Origin: Betaproteobacteria bacterium
GTDB lineage: Bacteria; Pseudomonadota; Gammaproteobacteria; Burkholderiales; Burkholderiaceae_C
Direction: 5' to 3'
Assembly (NCBI GenBank): GCA_025354965.1
Contig: JANXLW010000482.1
Span: 1-6,014, forward strand
Length of the DNA stretch: 6,014 nt
How positions within the stretch are numbered: the stretch's first letter is position 1; every line of letters begins with the position of its first letter. A program made the translations under genes and the position numbers. The notes under the pieces were generated by a model. It made no database searches. It saw only the letters and a program-made list of their open reading frames with translations, and was not told the origin of the DNA. This document shows positions 1-6,014 of this stretch, piece after piece.

Positions 1-859
1 GGCTGGTGACGTTGATCTCGGTCAGACTGTCGCCGATCACATCAAGGCCGATCAGCAACAACCCGCGGCTACTCAGAATCGGACCCAATGATTCGGCGAT
101 AAAGCGGTCGCGCGCATTCAAGGGCTGCGCCACGCCTTTGCCACCGGCCGCCAGGTTGCCGCGTACTTCTCCACCCTGCGGGATGCGCGCCAGGCTGAAA
201 GGCACAGGCTTGCCACCAATCACCAGCACCCGCTTGTCGCCCTGCTCAATGGCGGGCAAAAATTTTTGCACCATCACCGTTTGTGCGCCGTCCTTGTTGA
301 GCGTTTCGATGATGCCACCCAGATTCAGGCCATCTTCCTTGACGCGGAAAATTCCCATACCGCCCATGCCGTCGAGCGGCTTGAGGATGATGTCTTTGTG
401 CTGGGCATGGAACTGCCGGATGTCTGCCGCCGCACGCGTTACCAGCGTCGGGCCGATGAACTGAGGGAATTCCAGAATGGCCAGTTTTTCAGGATGATCG
501 CGCAACGCTCGGGGTTTATTGAACACCCTGGCGCCTTCGCGCTCGGCTTGTTCCAGCAAGTGGGTCGCATAGAAAAACTCGGAGTCGAACGGCGGGTCTT
601 TGCGCATGACGATGGCGTCGAAGCTCTTGAGCGGTCGCAGCGACGTGTTGTTGATTTTGTACCAAACTTGCGGATCACCGGTGAGTGTGATGGCGCTGAC
701 TTGTGCCTGCACCAGTCCCCCGCAAATCCAGGAAATCTGCTGGGGTTCGCACACGCCGAGCGTGTGACCGCGAGCTTGTGCGCTGCGCATCATGGCGAAC
801 GTGGTGTCTTTGTAGATCTTGAATGAATCCAGTGGATCGGCAACAAAAAGAATGTTCAT
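1..859 (-). CDS. gshB: Glutathione synthetase (GshB), C terminus cut by the window edge
   Basis: GshB is a cytosolic ATP-grasp ligase that adds glycine to gamma-glutamylcysteine to form glutathione. I translated it directly from the ATG at 859-857. 286 residues are visible, about 30 short of the ~315 typical of the family, with the stop beyond the left edge. Conserved blocks in order are FVADPLDSFKIYKDTTFAMM (5-24), VMRKDPPFDSEFFYATHLLE (84-103), FNKPRALRDHPEKLAILEF (113-131), the ATP-grasp glycine loop LKPLDGMGGMGIF (159-171, Lys160), PAIEQGDKRVLVI (202-214), RGNLAAGGKG (233-242), and GLDVIGDSLTEINVTS (271-286), where Asp273, Glu281 and Asn283 fall at expected Mg-ATP positions. The start is chosen because the N terminus aligns with the family, and the benE stop is 13 nt upstream. 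The Shine-Dalgarno is poor. No frameshift is visible. It completes the two-step pathway begun by gshA at the other end of the unit. Confidence 0.97.
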   Translation of the reverse strand, partial: MNILFVADPLDSFKIYKDTTFAMMRSAQARGHTLGVCEPQQISWICGGLVQAQVSAITLTGDPQVWYKINNTSLRPLKSFDAIVMRKDPPFDSEFFYATHLLEQAEREGARVFNKPRALRDHPEKLAILEFPQFIGPTLVTRAAADIRQFHAQHKDIILKPLDGMGGMGIFRVKEDGLNLGGIIETLNKDGAQTVMVQKFLPAIEQGDKRVLVIGGKPVPFSLARIPQGGEVRGNLAAGGKGVAQPLNARDRFIAESLGPILSSRGLLLIGLDVIGDSLTEINVTS

Positions 860-872
860 GAAAGAAACGGTT

Positions 873-2099
873 TCAATTGTGGGGCGGTGATGAAAAGCGT
901 GACTTGCCGTACTGTTGCACAAATAGCGCAAGGGCGCCCGCCAGCACACCCCAGAAAGCAGACCCGACACCGGCAATCACGACACCGCTGAGTGTGACGA
1001 GAAAAGTGATGGTGGCGGCCTCGCGGTGCAAGTCGTCGCGTAGTGCCGTGGCGAGCGCGCCGCCAATGGTGCCCAGCAAAGCAAGGCCGGCAATGGCCGC
1101 AATGAGCTCTTTCGGAAAGGCTGTGAGAGCGCCGGTGATCGCCGTACCGAAGAGTCCGATCAGCACGTAAATGGCGCCGCAGGAAACGGCGGCGGTGTAA
1201 CGCCGATCAGGGTCTGGATGGGCCTCGCGACCCATGCAAATGGCGGCCGTGATGGCGCTGAAATTGAGTGCAAAAGCCCCGAATGGCGCCAGCATCAGGG
1301 TAGCCAGTCCGGTGAGCGTGATGACTTTGGAGATCGGAATGCCCTCGCGCTGCACCCCGCCAGAATGGTTGCCATAGCCGGCCGCCTGAATGGCGGCAAC
1401 GCCGGGCAGGTTTTGCGATGCCATCGTCACGACGAACAAAGGTAGCGCCAGGCTGATGGCCGCGCTAAGCGTGAAGCTGGGCGCGGTAAACACCGGTTTT
1501 GCAAGTTCAAATCTGATGTCGGCACCGTTAAAGCCTGCCGTCACAGCGACAAAAATAATGGCAACCAGTAGCGTCAATGGCACCGCATAGCGCGGTGCCA
1601 ATCGTCTGCCCAGCAAGTAGCTCGCCAGCATGGTCAACACCAACGCCAAATTGGTCTGCGCGGCGGCAAAGGCTTGAAGGCCAAAGCGGGCCAACACGCC
1701 GGCCAGCAAGCCTGAGGCGATTGCCAGCGGCAGGTGCTTCATGACACGCTCAAACCACCCGGTGACGCCGCACAGGGTGATGAGTGCTGCACACAGCATG
1801 AAAGCGCCCACCGCCTCTGCCATGGAGAAACCGCCGGCCAGACCGGCCGTCGCCAGCACCGCCGCGCCGGGCGTGCTCCAGGCCACCATGACGGGCTTGC
1901 GCAGCCACAAGGAGGGCACCAGTGTGCACAGCCCCATGCCCAGCCCCAGCGCCCACATCCATGACGTCATGAGTTCCGGGGTGGCCTTGAAGGCCAGAGC
2001 GGCCTGGAACACGATGGCCACCGAGCTGGTGAACCCGACCAGAACGGCGACGAAACCTGCCGTGAAGGCGGAAGAACTCAGATCCTTGAAAAAACGCAT
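873..2099 (-). CDS. benE: Benzoate/H+ symporter family protein (BenE/YdcO)
   Basis: This is an integral inner-membrane secondary transporter of the BenE family, whose characterised member imports benzoate with protons. The 408 residues are close to the usual ~390-400. Hydrophobic segments cover nearly the whole length and are consistent with about 12 membrane spans. Family signatures are AWSTPGAAVLATAGL (73-87), LPLFVVTMASQNLPGVAAIQ (219-238) and APFGAFALNFSAITAAICMG (271-290). The frame stays open upstream to 2234, but that part is only the shadow of the kup 3' end. I chose the ATG at 2099 because it lies 4 nt after the kup stop and MRFFKDLSSSAFTAGFVAVL matches a BenE N terminus. The Shine-Dalgarno is weak, so coupling to kup translation is likely. 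No aromatic degradation genes are in view, and homologues such as E. coli YdcO have unproven substrates, so benzoate is a family label here and not a demonstrated substrate. It sits between kup and gshB. Confidence 0.92.
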   Translation of the reverse strand: MRFFKDLSSSAFTAGFVAVLVGFTSSVAIVFQAALAFKATPELMTSWMWALGLGMGLCTLVPSLWLRKPVMVAWSTPGAAVLATAGLAGGFSMAEAVGAFMLCAALITLCGVTGWFERVMKHLPLAIASGLLAGVLARFGLQAFAAAQTNLALVLTMLASYLLGRRLAPRYAVPLTLLVAIIFVAVTAGFNGADIRFELAKPVFTAPSFTLSAAISLALPLFVVTMASQNLPGVAAIQAAGYGNHSGGVQREGIPISKVITLTGLATLMLAPFGAFALNFSAITAAICMGREAHPDPDRRYTAAVSCGAIYVLIGLFGTAITGALTAFPKELIAAIAGLALLGTIGGALATALRDDLHREAATITFLVTLSGVVIAGVGSAFWGVLAGALALFVQQYGKSRFSSPPHN

Positions 2100-2103
2100 T
2101 GAC

Positions 2104-3972
2104 TCAGATTTCAATCTTCGAACCCAGCTCGACCACCGCATTGTTGGGCAGCCGCAAGAACTCGGCCACCGCACTGGCGTTATGGTGCATCTGCGAAAAC
2201 AGTTTCTCGCGCCACTGGGCCATGCCGCCGCCAATGGTCGGAATAACGATGTCGCGCGAAAGAAAATAGCTGGTGGTCATGGTTTCGAGCTCGCAGCCGT
2301 GCGTCCGGATGTGCTGCAGCGCTTTCGGAATATCAGGATCATTTTTGAAACCATAGTTGATCACAACCTGCCAGCAGTCATGCCCCAGGGATTCAATCTC
2401 GACGCGCCGGTCCAGGCCGATCCAGGGTACTTCGTGATTGTGCACTGTCACAAACAAGTTGTTCCGGTGCAGCACTTTGTTGTGCTTGAGGTTATGCAGC
2501 AGCGCGTTGGGAACGGTGCCGGATTCGGCCGTAAGAAACACGGCGCTACCTTCGACGCGCACCGGCGGACTCACAAACACAGCTTCCAGAAAGCTGGTGA
2601 GATCAATCGAGTCGGCCCTGAGCTTGTCGTTGAGCAATCGCCGACCGTCTTTCCAGGTTGTCATGACCGTGTAGAGTGCAACAGCCATCGCCAACGGGAA
2701 CCAACCGCCCTGCATGATTTTCAGCGAGTTGGATGCAAAGAATGAAATATCCACCATGACAAAAAATCCGGTTGCCGCAATGCAGACTGGCAACGGGAAG
2801 CCCCAACCATAGCGAACTACGTAGAAGGTAAGTAAAGTGGTGATGACCATCACCAGGCTGACCGAAATACCATAGGCCGCAGCCAGTGCAGACGATGATC
2901 CAAACAGGGTGACGGCGGCGATCACACCTGCCAGCAGGATCCAGTTGACGGTTGGAATGTAGATTTGACCGGTGTCCCTGATGGAAGTATGCAAAATCGT
3001 CAGACGCGGCAGGAATCCGAGCTGAATAGTTTGCTTGGCGGCGGAAAATCCGCCGGTTATCAAGGCCTGCGACGCGATCACGGCGGCCGCTGTGGCGAGG
3101 GCGACCATGGGGATCAGGGCCCAGCCCGGCATCATCAAGTAAAGGGGATTTTCGGCAGCAGCCGGGATTCTCAGCACCAAGGCACCCTGCCCCAGGTAGT
3201 TCAACACCAGCGCCGGCATGACCAGACCGAACCATGCGATACGAATCGGATTTTTGCCAAAGTGACCCATGTCGGCATACAAGGCTTCAGCACCGGTCAC
3301 ACAAAGGAAAACAGCGCCCAGGGTGATAAACCCGATGGCGTAATGTTCGACAATGAAATGCAGGCCATAGCCGGGCCACAGCGCCTTCAGGACGACCGGG
3401 TTTTGCACAATCTGCACGACACCGGCACCAGCGATTGCGACAAACCAAAACACCATGATCGGGCCAAACACCTTGCCAATATCGGCCGTGCCGCGCCGCT
3501 GCATGGCAAACAGCATGACCAGCACCACCAGTGAAATCGTCACCACATAGGGTTTGGCGGCGGGCGTCACGATTTCCAGACCTTCGACCGCACCCAATAC
3601 AGTGATGGCCGGCGTGATCACGCCATCACCAAAAAAAAGCGCCACGCCAAACACACCTACCGTCAGCAGCAGGCGACGAACGCGTGGTCTATCCTTGACC
3701 GATTGCGATGCAAGAGCCAGCAATGCCATCAGCCCGCCTTCACCAACGTTGTCGGCCCGCATGATCAACACCACGTATTTCAGCGTGACGATGATGGTCA
3801 GGGTCCAGAAGAAAAGTGACAGCACACCCAGAATATTGTCAGTCGTGATGGGGACGTGACCACTGACAAACACTTCCTTGAATGCATACAGGACGCTGGT
3901 TCCGATGTCACCGTAGACCACGCCGACGGCGCCCAGAGTAAGCGCCGCGAGAGATGATTTGGATGCTGCCAC
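2104..3972 (-). CDS. kup: Low-affinity potassium transport system protein Kup (KUP/HAK/KT family)
   Basis: Kup is an inner-membrane K+ uptake permease, H+-coupled in the family. The 622 residues match the usual bacterial length: about 12 hydrophobic segments over residues 10-440, then a cytoplasmic C-terminal domain. Motifs: VVYGDIGTSVLYAFKE (18-33), DNVGEGGLMALLAL (74-87), FFGDGVITPAITVLGAVEGLE (113-133), TGAEALYADMGHFG (226-239), LNYLGQGALVL (258-268), QLGFLPRLTILHTS (317-330), GQIYIPTVNW (335-344), and C-terminal SYFLSRDIVIPT (568-579) and GGGMAQWREKLF (581-592). Asp22, Asp116 and Glu229 lie where charged residues important for K+ transport are described in E. coli Kup. The start is GTG at 3972: an in-frame TAA sits 15 nt upstream (3990-3988), and the first internal Met (71) would remove the GDIGTS motif. 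Many family members read GTSPLY; this one has GTSVLY, probably a lineage variant. The stop lies 4 nt before the benE ATG, implying translational coupling. Confidence 0.96.
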   Translation of the reverse strand: MAASKSSLAALTLGAVGVVYGDIGTSVLYAFKEVFVSGHVPITTDNILGVLSLFFWTLTIIVTLKYVVLIMRADNVGEGGLMALLALASQSVKDRPRVRRLLLTVGVFGVALFFGDGVITPAITVLGAVEGLEIVTPAAKPYVVTISLVVLVMLFAMQRRGTADIGKVFGPIMVFWFVAIAGAGVVQIVQNPVVLKALWPGYGLHFIVEHYAIGFITLGAVFLCVTGAEALYADMGHFGKNPIRIAWFGLVMPALVLNYLGQGALVLRIPAAAENPLYLMMPGWALIPMVALATAAAVIASQALITGGFSAAKQTIQLGFLPRLTILHTSIRDTGQIYIPTVNWILLAGVIAAVTLFGSSSALAAAYGISVSLVMVITTLLTFYVVRYGWGFPLPVCIAATGFFVMVDISFFASNSLKIMQGGWFPLAMAVALYTVMTTWKDGRRLLNDKLRADSIDLTSFLEAVFVSPPVRVEGSAVFLTAESGTVPNALLHNLKHNKVLHRNNLFVTVHNHEVPWIGLDRRVEIESLGHDCWQVVINYGFKNDPDIPKALQHIRTHGCELETMTTSYFLSRDIVIPTIGGGMAQWREKLFSQMHHNASAVAEFLRLPNNAVVELGSKIEI

Positions 3973-3977
3973 TAATT

Positions 3978-4004
3978 CGTCCCGTCTTTATTTTTTGCGG
4001 GACG
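3978..4004 (-). promoter_or_regulatory. Inverted repeat in the kup leader overlapping the ribosome-binding site
   Basis: On the minus strand, CGTCCCG (4004-3998) and CGGGACG (3984-3978) are perfect 7-bp complements around a 13-nt A-rich loop. The second arm contains GGGA (3983-3980), the only Shine-Dalgarno-like string before kup, 7 nt from the GTG start at 3972. If the hairpin forms in RNA it would cover the ribosome-binding site. A shifted pairing, GACGG with CCGTC (4005-4001 with 3986-3982), is also possible. There is no T-run after the stem on the transcribed strand, so it does not look like an intrinsic terminator. The repeat and spacing are seen directly. A regulatory role is inference. 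Confidence 0.4.
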
Positions 4005-4044
4005 GCATTGTATTTGGGGCCACCATTTTGTGCCCGCCCGGCGG

Positions 4045-5343
4045 CTATTCATAGACCTCGGCGTTCGGGTCGGTCGCTTCCAGCTCGTAACTGGCGGCCA
4101 GCATCGCCAGACGCCCCACGACACCATACATATAAAAGCGATTCGGGGCACTGGCGCCGGACTTGCCACCAGCTTGTGTCAAATGTGCGCTTTGCTCAAA
4201 CGCCAACGGCATAAAGCTCGGCGCCGGCGACGTATTGAGCGCTTCACCCGGGCTACGCTCGGCGTGAACATGATAAACCCCCCCCACAACGTAACGATCA
4301 ATCATGTAAACCACAGGTTCAGCCTCGGCATCGTTGATTCGTTGATTGGTCAAAACGCCTTCCTGTAGGAGAAGATCGCAAGCGTGCGGACTTGCATTCA
4401 TGCCATTCGTTCGGCCTGTCATTTTTTTTGTCAACTCTTCCAGGTCTTCGACTTCGCGCACCGCCACGATGCCCATGCCGCGTGAGCCGTGGTCCGACTT
4501 GACCACCACAAAAGGCCTGTCCTTGATGCCGTATTCCTTGTACTTGCGACGAATTTTGGTCAGCAGGGCATCGATGTTGGTAGCCAGGCTTTCCATGCCC
4601 AGACTGTCCGCCAGGTTCACATCTGCACATCGTCCGAACATCGGGTTGATAAGCCAGGGATCAACGCCCAGCAACTTGCCCAAGCGCTTGGCCACCTCTT
4701 CGTAACACTTGAAATGCTTGCTTCTGCGTCGCGTGGTCCGACCCGCATGCAGCGGGGGCAGCAGGTATTGCTCGTGAATGTCTTCCAGAATGCCAGGCAC
4801 ACCGGCGCTCAAGTCGTTATTCAGCAGGATAGTGCAGGGGTCAAAGTCCTTCACGCCCAGTCGGCGCTTTCCGCGGACTACCGGCTCCAGCGTGACGCTC
4901 TCACCGTTGGGCAACTCAATGGTGGTGGTGTTCTTGATGGCCGGGTCAATGGATCCCAGAGACACGTTCAGACCGGCCATGTGGAAAATGCGCCGCAGTT
5001 GCGCCAGGCTGGACAAATACTGATTGCTGTTGGAGTGATTTTCCGGGATGACCAGCAAATTGCGCGCTTCCGGACAAATCTTCTCGATCGCCGCCATCGC
5101 CGACTGCACGGCCAGTGGCAACATCTCGGGCGTGAGGTTGTTCCAGCCATCCGGAAATAAATTGGTGTCAACAGGCGCTAGTTTGAAGCCCGCATTGCGC
5201 ACATGCACCGAACAGTAAAACGGCGGCGTGTGCTCCATCCACTCGAGACGAAACCAGCGCTCGATAGCGGGCATGGAATCAAGCACGCGCTGTTCAAGTT
5301 CGTTGATAGGGCCGGTAAGCGCGGTGACGAGATGTGGAACCAT
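4045..5343 (-). CDS. gshA: Glutamate-cysteine ligase, Acidithiobacillus/betaproteobacterial type (GshA)
   Basis: GshA joins glutamate and cysteine with ATP to give gamma-glutamylcysteine, the first and usually rate-limiting step of glutathione synthesis in the cytosol. The 432 residues fit the GshA family of betaproteobacteria and Acidithiobacillus (Pfam GshA type, about 430 aa), which is unrelated in sequence to E. coli GshA. Recognisable blocks are MVPHLVTALTGP (1-12), ERWFRLEWMEHTPPFYCSV (28-46), NAGFKLAPVDTNLFPDGWNN (50-69), CTILLNNDLSAGVPGILE (170-187), YLLPPLHAG (193-201), DPWLINPMF (228-236), AEPVVYMIDRYVVGG (341-355), and the C-terminal NRFYMYGVVGRLAMLAASYE (401-420) with LEATDPNAEVYE. 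The ATG at 5343 is well fixed: an in-frame TAA lies 12 nt upstream (5358-5356) and the conserved N terminus begins there. No clear Shine-Dalgarno precedes it. Residues 282-329 are unusual for the family, especially the glycine-rich KSDHGSRGMG where I would expect KADAGTYGMG. The frame is intact and both flanks are conserved, so I infer a functional gene. It is the first gene of the presumed gshA-kup-benE-gshB unit. Confidence 0.95.
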   Translation of the reverse strand: MVPHLVTALTGPINELEQRVLDSMPAIERWFRLEWMEHTPPFYCSVHVRNAGFKLAPVDTNLFPDGWNNLTPEMLPLAVQSAMAAIEKICPEARNLLVIPENHSNSNQYLSSLAQLRRIFHMAGLNVSLGSIDPAIKNTTTIELPNGESVTLEPVVRGKRRLGVKDFDPCTILLNNDLSAGVPGILEDIHEQYLLPPLHAGRTTRRRSKHFKCYEEVAKRLGKLLGVDPWLINPMFGRCADVNLADSLGMESLATNIDALLTKIRRKYKEYGIKDRPFVVVKSDHGSRGMGIVAVREVEDLEELTKKMTGRTNGMNASPHACDLLLQEGVLTNQRINDAEAEPVVYMIDRYVVGGVYHVHAERSPGEALNTSPAPSFMPLAFEQSAHLTQAGGKSGASAPNRFYMYGVVGRLAMLAASYELEATDPNAEVYE

Positions 5344-5406
5344 AAATTTAGTCAGTTAAGAACAGGGCTTGCTCGCTGCGAAAAATTGCGAACTACCCCA
5401 AAGCTC
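5344..5406 (-). other. proA-gshA intergenic gap, no confident signal
   Basis: These 63 nt separate the proA stop from the gshA ATG. The gap is AT-richer than its surroundings and contains a short direct repeat, TTCGCA, twice (spaced AATTT-like). I see no stem with a T-run that would terminate proA transcription. A poor sigma70-like pair could be drawn (TTCGCA, 17 nt, TTAACT), but it matches consensus too weakly to call. The gap is long enough to hold a promoter for gshA, yet read-through from proA is equally compatible with the sequence. Confidence 0.3.
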
Positions 5407-6014
5407 TCACGATCTTACTTCGCCATTGCCCAGCACCACATATTTTAACGACGTCAGGCCCTCAAGACCGACCGGGCCACGGGCGTGAAACTTGTCGGTG
5501 CTGATGCCAATTTCAGCGCCCAGGCCAAACTCGAAACCATCGGCAAAGCGTGTGCTGGTGTTGACCATCACGCTGGCGGAATCGACCTCCCGCAAAAAGG
5601 CTTGTGCGTGCATGTGGTCGCGCGTGATGATGGCGTCGGTATGGTGCGATGAATACCGGTTGATGTGGGCAATGGCCTCATTGAGTCCGTCAACCACTTT
5701 GATGCTGATGACCGGTGCCAGGTACTCCTCATACCAATCCTGTTCGGTGGCAGGTTTGCAGTTGGCACTTGGCACCGTGGTCAGCAGCGTCAGCGCCTCG
5801 TCATCGCAACGCATCTCGACCCCTTTGTCAGCGTAAACTTTGCCGATCAAGGGTAAAAATTGGGCCGCCACGCCGCGCGCCACCAGCAGGCTCTCCATCG
5901 CGTTGCAGGGGCTGTATTTTTGGGTCTTGGCATTGTCTGCTACCTTGACTGCCATCGCAACATCGCAGGGATGGTCGACATAGACATGGCAATTGCCATC
6001 CAGATGCTTGATGA
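5407..6014 (-). CDS. proA: Gamma-glutamyl phosphate reductase (ProA), C-terminal half, cut by the window edge
   Basis: ProA reduces L-glutamyl 5-phosphate to glutamate 5-semialdehyde with NADPH, the second step of proline synthesis in the cytoplasm. About 201 codons are visible, ending in TGA at 5409-5407. The frame stays open to the right edge, so the N-terminal half (roughly 220 residues of a ~420-residue family) lies outside. The fragment opens with IKHLDGNCHVYVD, a conserved ProA stretch. The catalytic cysteine is in SPCNAMESLLV (Cys codon 5907-5905). Near the end come VNTSTRFADGFEFGLGAEIG and the family-typical GPVGLEGLTSLKYVVLG close to the C terminus. The ATG at 5955 is internal and is not the start, because conserved ProA sequence continues upstream of it. 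The next gene, gshA, begins 63 nt downstream on the same strand, so co-transcription is possible but not shown. I see nothing broken in the visible part. Confidence 0.96.
   Translation of the reverse strand, partial: IKHLDGNCHVYVDHPCDVAMAVKVADNAKTQKYSPCNAMESLLVARGVAAQFLPLIGKVYADKGVEMRCDDEALTLLTTVPSANCKPATEQDWYEEYLAPVISIKVVDGLNEAIAHINRYSSHHTDAIITRDHMHAQAFLREVDSASVMVNTSTRFADGFEFGLGAEIGISTDKFHARGPVGLEGLTSLKYVVLGNGEVRS

Noticed and set aside
266..826. 186-codon plus-strand open frame opposite gshB
   Set aside because: The opposite strand encodes an unmistakable GshB with all ATP-grasp motifs through this range. The plus-strand frame has no recognisable domain.
864..874. Small palindrome GAAAC-G-GTTTC between benE and gshB
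   Set aside because: The 5-bp arms with a one-base centre cannot form an RNA hairpin. The site is short and overlaps the benE stop, so chance is the simplest explanation.
2100..2234. Upstream extension of benE to an earlier ATG at 2234
   Set aside because: The added 45 residues are the kup 3' end read in another frame and have no BenE similarity. The ATG at 2099 gives a family-like N terminus.
1741..2745. 334-codon plus-strand open frame opposite benE and kup
   Set aside because: It lies antisense to two well-supported transporter genes, spans their junction, and its product (rich in His, Arg, Ala, low complexity) resembles no family I know. It is a typical shadow of GC-rich coding sequence.
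4031..4046. GC-rich palindromic string just after the gshA stop, considered as a terminator
   Set aside because: There is no T-run on the minus strand after it and the possible loop is very short, so it does not meet the criteria for an intrinsic terminator.
4489..5160. 223-codon plus-strand open frame opposite gshA
   Set aside because: It is antisense to conserved GshA sequence, and its composition (Gln-, Arg- and Val-rich) is that of a mirror frame.
5344..5406. Sigma70-like promoter before gshA
   Set aside because: The best pair (TTCGCA and TTAACT) fits consensus poorly and similar matches occur by chance in AT-richer gaps.

Overview
The window looks like a stretch of betaproteobacterial chromosome, most likely order Burkholderiales and family Comamonadaceae (Rhodoferax/Polaromonas-like). 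I base this on remembered protein similarity: GshA belongs to the Acidithiobacillus-type family used by betaproteobacteria, and Kup and GshB match forms typical of that order. Sequence composition is moderately GC-rich. I could not run a search.

All genes are on the minus strand, so transcription runs from right to left. In that direction they are: the C-terminal half of proA (gamma-glutamyl phosphate reductase, cut by the right edge); gshA (glutamate-cysteine ligase); kup (low-affinity K+ uptake permease, GTG start); benE (benzoate/H+ symporter family, 12-TM type); and gshB (glutathione synthetase, missing only about its last 30 residues at the left edge). Intergenic gaps are 63, 72, 4 and 13 nt. 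There is no stretch over 300 bases without a gene. I saw no tRNA, rRNA, CRISPR array, insertion sequence, phage gene or attachment site.

The two glutathione synthesis enzymes, GshA (step 1) and GshB (step 2), bracket two membrane transporters in what reads as one transcription unit, gshA-kup-benE-gshB. Glutathione and potassium are physiologically linked in proteobacteria through glutathione-gated Kef K+ efflux systems, so the placement of kup is plausible. BenE has no obvious biochemical link to the others. ProA and GshA both draw on glutamate and gamma-glutamyl phosphate chemistry.

This is mostly an ordinary housekeeping region. The points worth a second look are an inverted repeat covering the apparent ribosome-binding site of kup, a GshA segment that departs from the family pattern I remember, and the operon arrangement itself. 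I did not find a convincing previously undescribed system.
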